A stretch of DNA of 64,000 bases from Pseudomonas sp. CHM02 (GTDB lineage: Bacteria; Pseudomonadota; Gammaproteobacteria; Pseudomonadales; Pseudomonadaceae), in assembly GCF_000612585.1 (NCBI RefSeq), contig NZ_JFCA01000036.1, positions 17,444 to 81,443 on the forward strand, read 5' to 3'. Made by a program: the position numbers and the translations under genes. The notes beneath the pieces are model-generated. The model worked only from the letters and a program-made list of their open reading frames with translations, did no database searches and was not told where the DNA came from. Below, one piece after another: positions 8,546 through 16,236 of the stretch (positions are counted from its first letter, which is position 1; every line of letters starts with the position of its first letter).

Positions 8546-8931
8546 GGACGAGCAGCCCCTACCGCGATGATTTGATCGGCCTCGACAGTGGCGCCGGAGA
8601 TACCTAGCGCGCCGACAACCTTACCTTGGGTGTCATGCAGGACCACCCCGCCACCGAAACTGATCATGCCGCCATTGGTGAACTCCAGCGAGTAGATCGG
8701 GCCACCCGGTTGAGCGGCGGCACCGATTTCAATGCTGTCGGTACGAAACAATGCCGCCGTGCGTGCTTTCTTGATCGCAATCTCAATGGCGCCGGGCAGC
8801 GCATCATCCATCCGCAGGAACCCGGCCTGCAGCCCGGAAGCATCGACAACGCTGATGCACACCGAAAACCCTTGTTCCCTGGCCAGGACTTTGGCGCGGG
8901 CGATAACGTCTTGAACCATCATTTCAAACAT
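8542..8931 (-). CDS. GlcG/HbpS (DUF336) family protein
   Basis: 129-residue protein of the GlcG/HbpS family. The conserved blocks are VCISVVDASGLQAGFLRMDD, KKARTAA and GGVVLHDTQGKVVGALGISG, followed by a C-terminal EADQIIA segment. Members bind haem or small cofactors, or occur in glycolate, propanediol and other catabolic clusters with unclear roles. No signal peptide is seen. The first gene of a coupled pair with the MFS gene, 85 bp downstream of the IclR gene in the same direction. Confidence 0.85.
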   Translation of the reverse strand: MFEMMVQDVIARAKVLAREQGFSVCISVVDASGLQAGFLRMDDALPGAIEIAIKKARTAALFRTDSIEIGAAAQPGGPIYSLEFTNGGMISFGGGVVLHDTQGKVVGALGISGATVEADQIIAVGAARP

Positions 8932-9016
8932 GCAAGCGCTCCGTGGTACCGATTGGTTGGGCCCTTATGATCACGGCTTGATCCTTTGCAGAACAGATGC
9001 CCTGCCCGCTCGGGCA

Positions 9017-9736
9017 TCAAAGTTTGATCATGTCGTACATGTCGCGCATGACTTTGCCGGCGATAGCCACCAGCGTCGCTTGAGGCAGGCGCGACACCGG
9101 ACCGGCAACCGATAATGACGCCACCAGGCGCCCCTGTTTTCTCAGGGGCAGTGCCATGCAGTTGAGCCCCGGCTCAGCCTGCTCCAGATCAAGTGCGTAA
9201 CCCTGCTCTACGATCAGGTTCAGATCATGCTCGAGGTCAGGCGTGAGCAAACCGGCCTTGCGCAGACTGCGTGACAGATCCTTGTCCAGCGCCAGGAAAA
9301 CCTTGCCGATGGCCGAGGTGGTCAAGCCTTCCCGCTTGCCACGCGACGTGTTGGCAAGCGCCCCTTCACCGCGCTCCAGTACATCGATGTACACGTATTT
9401 TCGGGTTCCGCAGGGCACGGCCAGGTAGCAGGTTTCACCGGTCAGTTGTACGAGGGCCGACAATGCCGGCGCGAACGCCTCCTTGAGCAGCGCATCGGCA
9501 TCATTGAGCGGCTGCGCGATCTCGCGCAGGCGCAGGCCCAGCGCATAACCCGTCCCCTGACGTGATACATACCCAAGCGCCGCCAGGGTATTGAGCAGCC
9601 CATGCATGGTGCTCTTGTGCAGGCCCATGGTTTCGGCCAGGTCCACCAGCCGTGCCTCTCCACCGGCGGCAGCAATGGTCTCCAGAATCGCCATCGCCCG
9701 CTCCACCGACTGAATCCGTTTGTTCTCATTGACCAT
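9017..9736 (-). CDS. IclR family transcriptional regulator
   Basis: 239-residue IclR-type regulator. The N-terminal winged helix (about 10-70) contains LVDLAETMGLHKSTMHGLLN. The C-terminal effector domain contains the family blocks (GETCYLAVPCGTRKYVYIDV, LTTSAIGKVFLA, GLNCMALPLRKQGRLVASLS). It begins 23 bp after the etfA stop and could be co-transcribed with it as the end of the ABC transporter-etf operon. Family members (KdgR, PcaR) respond to sugar acids or aromatic acids. Its ligand here is unknown, but the context suggests the regulon's substrate. Confidence 0.9.
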   Translation of the reverse strand: MVNENKRIQSVERAMAILETIAAAGGEARLVDLAETMGLHKSTMHGLLNTLAALGYVSRQGTGYALGLRLREIAQPLNDADALLKEAFAPALSALVQLTGETCYLAVPCGTRKYVYIDVLERGEGALANTSRGKREGLTTSAIGKVFLALDKDLSRSLRKAGLLTPDLEHDLNLIVEQGYALDLEQAEPGLNCMALPLRKQGRLVASLSVAGPVSRLPQATLVAIAGKVMRDMYDMIKL

Positions 9737-9759
9737 GCAGATTAGGCTCTCGGATACCG

Positions 9760-10689
9760 TTACAGGGCAGCCTGCAACAGTGGTACGGCTTCGAACAAGT
9801 CCGCCACCAGGCCGTAATCAGCCACCTGGAAGATCGGGGCTTCTTCGTCCTTGTTGATCGCAACGATCACTTTGGAGTCTTTCATACCGGCCAAGTGCTG
9901 GATCGCGCCGGAGATACCGACGGCGATGTACAGCTGTGGCGCAACGATCTTGCCGGTCTGGCCGACCTGCATGTCGTTGGGTACGAAACCTGCGTCAACG
10001 GCCGCGCGGGAGGCGCCGACCGCAGCGCCCAGCTTGTCGGCCAGGGCGTACAGGTGCTTGAAGTTGTCACCGTTCTGCATGCCACGCCCGCCGGAAACGA
10101 CGATCTTGGCAGCGGTCAGCTCAGGACGATCCGACTTGGCCAGCTCTTCGCCAACAAAGCTGGAAGTACCCGCGTCGTGGGCAGCCGCAACGGCTTCAAC
10201 GGCAGCCGAACCACCTTCGGCGGCAACCGGGTCGAAACCGGTAGCACGCACGGTGATGACTTTGACCGAAGCGTTGGACTGTACGGTCGCGATGGCGTTA
10301 CCGGCGTAGATCGGGCGCTTGAAGGTGTCGGCGCTTTCCACCGAGATGATCTCGGAGATCTGGTCAACGTCCAGCTGCGCGGCAACGCGTGGCAGGATGT
10401 TTTTGCCGTTGGAGGTGGCGGCAGCCAGGATGTGGCTGTAGCCAGCGCCCAGCTCTGCGACCAGCGGGGCAACGTTTTCTGGCAACTGGTGAGCGTAAGC
10501 GGCGTTGTCAGCCAGCAGTACTTTGCTCACGCCCGCGATTTTCGCAGCGGCTTCAGCCACGGCGCCAGCGCCTTGGCCTGCAACCAATACGTGGATATCA
10601 CCACCGATTTTCGCAGCGGCAGCCACAGTGTTCAGGGTGGCCGGGGCCAGCACCTTGTTATCGTGTTCGGCGATTACGAGGATAGTCAT
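9760..10689 (-). CDS. etfA: Electron-transfer flavoprotein alpha subunit
   Basis: 309-residue ETF alpha subunit, which carries FAD and passes electrons from acyl-CoA and related dehydrogenases to ETF:ubiquinone oxidoreductase. The N-terminal domain starts MTILVIAEHD. The C-terminal FAD domain (about 190-300) has SGGRGMQNGDNF, SRAAVDAGFVPNDMQVGQTG and the strongly conserved YIAVGISGAIQHLAGM. It starts 2 bp after etfB. The pair is placed after an ABC sugar-transporter operon and lacks an adjacent ETF:quinone oxidoreductase gene, so it is probably a pathway-dedicated copy serving the acyl-CoA dehydrogenase at 22056. Confidence 0.95.
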   Translation of the reverse strand: MTILVIAEHDNKVLAPATLNTVAAAAKIGGDIHVLVAGQGAGAVAEAAAKIAGVSKVLLADNAAYAHQLPENVAPLVAELGAGYSHILAAATSNGKNILPRVAAQLDVDQISEIISVESADTFKRPIYAGNAIATVQSNASVKVITVRATGFDPVAAEGGSAAVEAVAAAHDAGTSSFVGEELAKSDRPELTAAKIVVSGGRGMQNGDNFKHLYALADKLGAAVGASRAAVDAGFVPNDMQVGQTGKIVAPQLYIAVGISGAIQHLAGMKDSKVIVAINKDEEAPIFQVADYGLVADLFEAVPLLQAAL

Positions 10690-10691
10690 GA

Positions 10692-11441
10692 TCAGATCAC
10701 CTTCGCTTCGTTTTTCAGTTTCTCGACCAGTTCAGCCACCGACTTGACCTTGATGCCCGCGCTGCGTGCAGCCGGTGCTTCAACCTTGACGGTCTTGTTG
10801 GTGGAGGCGGTGGAAACGCCCAAAGCTTCAGGAGTGACCGACTCAAGCGGCTTCTTCTTGGCTTTCATGATGTTTGGCAGGGACGCGTAGCGCGGCTCGT
10901 TCAAACGCAGGTCGGTGGTGACGATGGCCGGCAGTTTCAGGGAAACGGTCTGCGCGCCGCCGTCGATTTCACGAGTCACAGCTACGCTGTCGCCGCTCAC
11001 TTCGACTTTGGAAGCGAAGGTGCCCTGGCCGTAACCGGTCAGCGCAGCCAGCATCTGGCCAGTCTGGTTGTTGTCGCTGTCGATCGCCTGTTTGCCGAGG
11101 ATCACCAGCTGAGGCTGTTCCTTGTCGACAACGGCTTTGAGCAGCTTGGCAACGGCCAGGGAGGTCAGCTCTTCAGCGGACTCGACCAGGATAGCGCGGT
11201 CGGCGCCCAGTGCCAGGGCAGTACGCAGCTGCTCTTGAGCAGTGGCAGGGCCGATGGAAACCACGACGATTTCAGTCGCCACGCCTTTCTCTTTCAGGCG
11301 TACGGCTTCTTCCACGGCGATTTCGCAGAAAGGGTTCATCGACATCTTGACGTTAGCGAGGTCGACGCCGGAATTGTCCGCCTTGACGCGAACCTTGACG
11401 TTGTAATCGACCACCCGTTTCACCGCTACAAGCACTTTCAT
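10692..11441 (-). CDS. etfB: Electron-transfer flavoprotein beta subunit
   Basis: 249-residue ETF beta subunit; binds AMP and forms the heterodimer with EtfA. Typical blocks are MKVLVAVKRVVDYNVKVRVK at the start, MNPFCEIAVEEAVRLKEKG, the recognition-loop segment TDLRLNEPRYASLPNIMKAK, and a C-terminal KNEAKVI tail. It lies 21 bp after the second ABC permease in the same direction, so it appears to be part of that transporter operon. Such an arrangement of etf genes behind a sugar ABC transporter is unusual. Confidence 0.95.
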   Translation of the reverse strand: MKVLVAVKRVVDYNVKVRVKADNSGVDLANVKMSMNPFCEIAVEEAVRLKEKGVATEIVVVSIGPATAQEQLRTALALGADRAILVESAEELTSLAVAKLLKAVVDKEQPQLVILGKQAIDSDNNQTGQMLAALTGYGQGTFASKVEVSGDSVAVTREIDGGAQTVSLKLPAIVTTDLRLNEPRYASLPNIMKAKKKPLESVTPEALGVSTASTNKTVKVEAPAARSAGIKVKSVAELVEKLKNEAKVI

Positions 11442-11462
11442 ATGGAATGCATACCCTCTTTT

Positions 11463-12410
11463 TTATTTGACGACAGGCAGTTTCGACCGATCAATGGTGA
11501 ACGCCACCGCGATGATCAGGATCACGCCAAAGACAATCTGCTGCGCGAATACACTGACCCCCACAAACGTCATGCCGATGCGTACGACAGAAACCAGCAA
11601 CGCCCCGATCAGCGTGCGCCATATACCGCCGACACCACCGGTCAGCGCAGTCCCCCCCACCAAAACCGCAGCGATGGCCGGCAGCAGGAATTCATTGGCC
11701 AGCGTTGGCGAACCACTCGACAAACGACCGGCCATCATCACCCCGGAAAGTGCCGCCAAGCCGCCGGACAACGCAAAGCTGATGATTTTCACCCGCAGCA
11801 CATTGATCCCGGAGGCCCATGCGGCTGGCTCACCGCTACCGATTGCGTTGGTGAAGCGGCCGAAGGCGGTTTTACGATGGATCACCACACACACAATCAT
11901 CACCGCTATGGCGACCCAGACCTCATTGGGAATGCCCGCACTCTGCCCAATCACCCAGCCGAAGGAAGACGCGCGATCAGCCCCTTCAATATTGAGCGTA
12001 CGGTTGCCCGACCACAGCATGTTCAAGCTTGCAACCACACCACCCACCGCCAGGGTGACGATGAACGAGGGCAGTCGCAGACGCGTATGCAGCACGCCGC
12101 TGATTGCACCGGCCGCCGCCCCGGCGGCAATGGCGACAGGCACCGACCAGGTGCCGAAATCAGGCAGCAGCAACGCCACGATGACACTGGCCATCGAGGC
12201 CACCGCCTGGGACGACAGGTCGATACCCCCAATAAGCACCACAAACGTAATGCCCGTGGCCATGATGAACAGGGCCGCGGTATCGGCCGCCAGCCCCAGC
12301 ACTGCGTTGGGCTGAATGAAGCCAGGGTCGTAGCCGGTAATCAGCGCCATCAGTAACAGCAGTGCCAGCAATGGCGCCTGGCTGCGAAAATCAATCAGGG
12401 AAATAGGCAT
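11463..12410 (-). CDS. CUT2 (RbsC-like) ABC transporter permease 2
   Basis: 315-residue polytopic membrane permease of the ribose/xylose-type family. RbsC-like blocks are FVVLIGGIDLSSQAVASMAS and the C-terminal VGGTALTGGVGGIWRTLIGA. The start MPISLIDF lies 8 bp after the ATPase stop and has GAGG as binding site; the longer open frame to 12473 would overlap the ATPase. Two different permeases in one operon suggest a heterodimeric membrane channel. Confidence 0.9.
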   Translation of the reverse strand: MPISLIDFRSQAPLLALLLLMALITGYDPGFIQPNAVLGLAADTAALFIMATGITFVVLIGGIDLSSQAVASMASVIVALLLPDFGTWSVPVAIAAGAAAGAISGVLHTRLRLPSFIVTLAVGGVVASLNMLWSGNRTLNIEGADRASSFGWVIGQSAGIPNEVWVAIAVMIVCVVIHRKTAFGRFTNAIGSGEPAAWASGINVLRVKIISFALSGGLAALSGVMMAGRLSSGSPTLANEFLLPAIAAVLVGGTALTGGVGGIWRTLIGALLVSVVRIGMTFVGVSVFAQQIVFGVILIIAVAFTIDRSKLPVVK

Positions 12411-12418
12411 TGGAAACC

Positions 12419-13924
12419 TCAAACCATGTGTTTGATGAGGTCCACCTGTTGCGGTTTGCAACCTGGTGGGCAATCGAAGGACTGGGCAAACTCGCCATCG
12501 CGCATCACCAGAATCCTGTGGCTGAGCCCGATCATTTCCTCAAGCGTATCGGCGGTGAGGATCACCGATACGCCCTGGGCTGTAATCTCTCTGACGAGTT
12601 CATAGACATCCTCCTTGGCCCCCACATCCAGGCCACGGGTGGGATGGTCGAGAATCAGGATCGATGACTGCGCGTTGCGCCACTTGGCCAATACCACCTT
12701 CTGCTGGTTACCCCCACTCAGGTTCAGCAACAATGCGTCAGGCCCGGGTGTCTTGATGTGAAGGCGGGATATCCAGTCTTCAGCGATTGCCCGCTCTTTG
12801 CCCGTTTCCAGCAGTCCGAAGGATGTCACCTGGCCGATGCGTGCCAAGGTCATGTTCTGGGCCACGCTGAGCATGGAAACGATGCCCTCGACCTTACGCT
12901 CGCGCGGGACATAGCCGATGCCGGCCCTGATCGAGGCCGCAGCGCCGTGATCGCGAAGCACTTTGCCGTGTACCGTTATCGCGCCACTGCTTTTACTCAT
13001 CAATCCTGCCAGCACCCGGCAGAGTTCCTCACGCCCGGAGCCGATCACACCGGCAATGCCCAGCACTTCACCGCGCCGCAACTCGAAATCGAGCGCATCG
13101 AAAACACCTTTGAGTGTCAGGCCCTCGACCTTTAACACCACATCGTCTTCGTTGCAGGCTTGCTGCAGGGTTTCGCGGTAGTACTCGGTGTGCAGCGAGC
13201 GACCGACCATCAGGGTGTGCAGGTGGTCTTTGGTGGCGTCGGCAGCCGGCATCTGCGACACCACTTCGCCGTCCTTCAGCACATACACCCGGTCACTGAG
13301 TTCAAGCAGCTCGTCGAGCCGGTGCGAGACGAAAATGAACGACGCGCGGCTTTTGAGCTGACGCACCAGGCGGAACAGCGTGTCGATTTCTTTCTGCTCG
13401 AGCGCAGAGGTCGGCTCGTCCAGCAGAATCACCAACTGCCCATCGGTCATTTCTTCCAGCGCCAGAGACTTGGCCAGTTCCACCATCTGCCGCTGGCCGA
13501 AACTCAGTTCGCTGCACAAGGTGCCGGGGTCGATATCCAGGTTGACCTTGGCCAGCTGGAACCGCGCCGCCGCATAAAGCTTTTTCCAGTTGATGAAACC
13601 CAGACGGGTGAACTCGGCTTCGCGGCCCAGGAACAGGTTCTCCGCGACCGACAGGTTGGTGAGGATCGACTGTTCCTGATAGACCATGGCAATGCCCTTG
13701 GCGGTGGCGCCGCGCGGTCCGTCGAGGGTCACCGGCTGGCCATCGAGCTCAAGATGGCCCTCATCGGGCTGATAGACCCCCGTGAGAATCTTCATCAGGG
13801 TGGATTTTCCGGCACCGTTCTCACCGATCAAACCGACCACTTCGTTTTCCATGACCTCGATGGAAATGTTCTTCAGTACCGTGATGCCGTTGAAGCGTTT
13901 ACTGACATTCTTGAGTGCGAGCAT
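12419..13924 (-). CDS. CUT2 (RbsA-like) sugar ABC transporter ATP-binding protein
   Basis: 501-residue double-ABC ATPase of the ribose/galactose type. The first domain has Walker A GENGAGKST (about 35-43), signature LSFGQRQMVELAKSL and Walker B VILLDEPTSALE. The second has a degenerate Walker A (GVIGSGREELCRVLAG), signature LSGGNQQKVVLAKW and ILDHPTRGLDVG. This is the normal state of RbsA/MglA proteins. It powers uptake with the two flanking permeases and the binding protein at 14953. The first signature is LSFGQ rather than LSVGQ, a minor variant. Confidence 0.94.
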   Translation of the reverse strand: MLALKNVSKRFNGITVLKNISIEVMENEVVGLIGENGAGKSTLMKILTGVYQPDEGHLELDGQPVTLDGPRGATAKGIAMVYQEQSILTNLSVAENLFLGREAEFTRLGFINWKKLYAAARFQLAKVNLDIDPGTLCSELSFGQRQMVELAKSLALEEMTDGQLVILLDEPTSALEQKEIDTLFRLVRQLKSRASFIFVSHRLDELLELSDRVYVLKDGEVVSQMPAADATKDHLHTLMVGRSLHTEYYRETLQQACNEDDVVLKVEGLTLKGVFDALDFELRRGEVLGIAGVIGSGREELCRVLAGLMSKSSGAITVHGKVLRDHGAAASIRAGIGYVPRERKVEGIVSMLSVAQNMTLARIGQVTSFGLLETGKERAIAEDWISRLHIKTPGPDALLLNLSGGNQQKVVLAKWRNAQSSILILDHPTRGLDVGAKEDVYELVREITAQGVSVILTADTLEEMIGLSHRILVMRDGEFAQSFDCPPGCKPQQVDLIKHMV

Positions 13925-13933
13925 GATGCGTCC

Positions 13934-14878
13934 TCACTTCACGACACGTGCTTTCGCACGGTCCAGCGCCATGGCCACGGCCACAATAATCAACACGCCC
14001 TGTACGCCCTGCTGGACATAGGGAGGGATCCCCATCAACACCATGCCATTGCTCAGTACCACCACAATCAGCACCCCCAGCAACGTACCGAAGGGGCTGC
14101 CGTTGCCGCCGGCCAACGAGCAACCGCCGACGACAATCGCAGTGATCGCGGTGAACAATTGCCCTTGAGCAATCAGCGCATGGCCCTGTCCGAACTGAGC
14201 CACCGCCAGGATCGCTGCCAGACCATAAAAACCACCGGCCAATGCGAATACGGCCACTCGAATACGCCCCACCTGCACGCCGTTGAGGCGCGCCAGATCT
14301 TCGGCACCGCCTATGGCCAGGGCATGGCGCCCCAACACGGTATGACGCGACACCACATGGGCAATGATCAGCGCGATGCCGACGATCCAGACCGACAGGG
14401 GCAGCCCCAACAGGCGATGCAACGCCACGGCGCGCACATCCATGTCGACCACGCGCACGGTATTGCCCTGCAACAGCGCAGTGGCCAGGCCGATACCGAC
14501 AAAGCCCAGGCCCAGCGTGCCGATGAATGACGGAATGCGCAGCCTGACCTGGAGCAGCCCGTTGAGCAGCCCCATCAGCGAACCGACCACGACAGCCACC
14601 GGTAACGCCCAGAGCCCGATGGCGTGATCGTTCAGGGTGTTGGAGATCAGCAGCGAAAAGCACACAGCGGCAATGGCCACCACGCCCTCGACCGACAGGT
14701 CGATACTGCCCATCTGAATCACAAACATGCCGCCCAGTGCCATGAGCAAGGGAATCGTCGACGCCGTGGCGATGCGCGTCAGGTTCATGGGATCAAAGAA
14801 GTGGTGGTTGATCGACCCCACCAGCAAGCCGATGAGCAGCAATACAATCAGCGAGGAAAACCGTCTCAGACGGGCCAT
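13934..14878 (-). CDS. CUT2 (RbsC-like) ABC transporter permease 1
   Basis: 314-residue membrane permease. RbsC-type blocks are FVIQMGSIDLSVEGVVAIAA near residue 65 and the C-terminal VVGGCSLAGGNGSPFGTLLG. The start MARLRRFSS is preceded by GGAG at a good distance; the upstream ATG at 14923 has none. It lies 9 bp upstream of the ATPase gene, in the same operon, and is expected to pair with permease 2. Confidence 0.9.
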   Translation of the reverse strand: MARLRRFSSLIVLLLIGLLVGSINHHFFDPMNLTRIATASTIPLLMALGGMFVIQMGSIDLSVEGVVAIAAVCFSLLISNTLNDHAIGLWALPVAVVVGSLMGLLNGLLQVRLRIPSFIGTLGLGFVGIGLATALLQGNTVRVVDMDVRAVALHRLLGLPLSVWIVGIALIIAHVVSRHTVLGRHALAIGGAEDLARLNGVQVGRIRVAVFALAGGFYGLAAILAVAQFGQGHALIAQGQLFTAITAIVVGGCSLAGGNGSPFGTLLGVLIVVVLSNGMVLMGIPPYVQQGVQGVLIIVAVAMALDRAKARVVK

Positions 14879-14952
14879 GACGAAAACTCCAGAAGACAGG
14901 AAATGACAGGACCGGCGCGCCATTGCGCCAGTAAACCGGCAACGGCGAGCGG

Positions 14953-16056
14953 CTACGAGTCGTAGCGGATAGGCCCGGCCACGCGAGACCAGTAGTCCGT
15001 GACATCAAGGCTTGGCGGTGTCTTGAAGTTCGCGCTGAAGAACGCCTCGACGTTGTCCCGGTTAACCAATTGCGGCCGGATGTAGAACTCGCGATGTTCG
15101 CGAGGCTCCTTGGCCGGGTCCAGTTTGCCCGTCTTGGCCGCATAGCCCAACGCCAGCCCCATGCTGCCAACCCAGTAGGGATCAATGGTGCTGGTGGCGA
15201 TGTACTCGCCCGAGCGGATCGCCTGCACCGCTTGCTCGGTACCGTCCATGCCGACAATCGGGATACTGCCGGCCAGGCCTTCACCGCGCAGCGCTTCCAG
15301 GGCGCCCATGCCCATGTCGTCGTTGCACGACCAGATACCCTTCAGGTCGCTGCCGAATCGTGTCAGCCACGACTGAACGATGGCGAAGGCCTTGTTGGCA
15401 CTCCAGTCGGCTGGCTGGAAGTCCAGCAGCTTGATGTCGGGGTATTTTTTCAGCGCCGCGTCCAGCCCTTTGCGACGGTTGATCGCTGGCACGTTGCTGA
15501 GGATTCCCCCCAAGGCAACGACGCCGCCCTTGCCGCCCATGGCCTCGAACAGTTGCGTGGCGATCTGCTCGCCCACAGCCTCGCCATCCTCGGACAGGTG
15601 CGACACCCAATAGGGATTGAAGTCCCAGGGGTGCATGTCGTCAGGCTTGTTCCAGATGGTGGTCACGTAGACGCCGGCCTTCACGCATTCTTCAATGATC
15701 GCGCGGGTGTCTGCCGAGTCATTGGGGTCGACGGTCAGCACCAGGTTGCCGTCAGTCTTGGAGATCAGCGCGCGGATATCGGCGATGCCTTTTTGTGAAT
15801 TGCCTTCGCTGACCAGCGGCGAGTAGGCAACCTGCTGACTCTTTGCAAAGGCTTCGCCACCTCGGTTGAACAGGGCGTGATAAGGGTTGGTCATGGAACG
15901 GAAGGAGTTGGAAAACGTCACCTGCCCCTGGGCCCAGAGCACCCGCGGGAACAGGCTGGCAACAGCGCCCGCACCTGCCAGGCTGGCTGCGCCGATCAGC
16001 AGTTTGCGGCGGCTGAATTCAAATTCATTGGTCGGGTCTTTGTCATTCTTGTTCAT
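14953..16056 (-). CDS. Sugar-type ABC transporter substrate-binding protein with Tat signal
   Basis: 367-residue periplasmic binding protein of the ribose/galactose (peripla_BP_4-like) type. It is unusual in carrying a twin-arginine export signal: SRRKLLIGAASLAGAGAVAS at residues about 15-34, ending near VLWAQG. This implies export in the folded state. The mature part has the two-lobe fold with IADIRALISKTDGNLVLTVD and GIWSCNDDMGMGALEALRGE. First gene of the transporter-etf operon. A copy of the shared palindrome (16108-16125) lies 52 bp upstream of its ATG. The sugar or related ligand is unknown. Confidence 0.92.
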   Translation of the reverse strand: MNKNDKDPTNEFEFSRRKLLIGAASLAGAGAVASLFPRVLWAQGQVTFSNSFRSMTNPYHALFNRGGEAFAKSQQVAYSPLVSEGNSQKGIADIRALISKTDGNLVLTVDPNDSADTRAIIEECVKAGVYVTTIWNKPDDMHPWDFNPYWVSHLSEDGEAVGEQIATQLFEAMGGKGGVVALGGILSNVPAINRRKGLDAALKKYPDIKLLDFQPADWSANKAFAIVQSWLTRFGSDLKGIWSCNDDMGMGALEALRGEGLAGSIPIVGMDGTEQAVQAIRSGEYIATSTIDPYWVGSMGLALGYAAKTGKLDPAKEPREHREFYIRPQLVNRDNVEAFFSANFKTPPSLDVTDYWSRVAGPIRYDS

Positions 16057-16107
16057 GTTCCCTCCAGGTGCCGGGCACCGGACAATCAGTATTTTTATAG
16101 TTTTATG

Positions 16108-16125
16108 TAACCAACCGGTTATTTA
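16108..16125. promoter_or_regulatory. Palindromic operator copy 2, before ABC transporter-etf operon
   Basis: TAACCAACCGGTTATTTA: the left arm is perfect and the right arm TTATTTA differs at two positions. It lies 52 bp upstream of the substrate-binding-protein start. It is the exact reverse complement of copy 4 at 21963-21980. Confidence 0.82.
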
Positions 16126-16236
16126 TAAATCCATACCAGCCAAGATGCAATCACTCGCGTTGATGTTTAGCTTGGAAGGGATTGATAAAGCGCCGTCTCG
16201 ATGGCGCTGCGCGCACACGAGACGGTCGGCAAGGCT

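Noticed and set aside
13160..14530. 456-codon plus-strand open frame
   Set aside because: It lies opposite the RbsA-like ATPase and permease, with a composition full of His, Gln and Arg typical of antisense reading in high-GC DNA.
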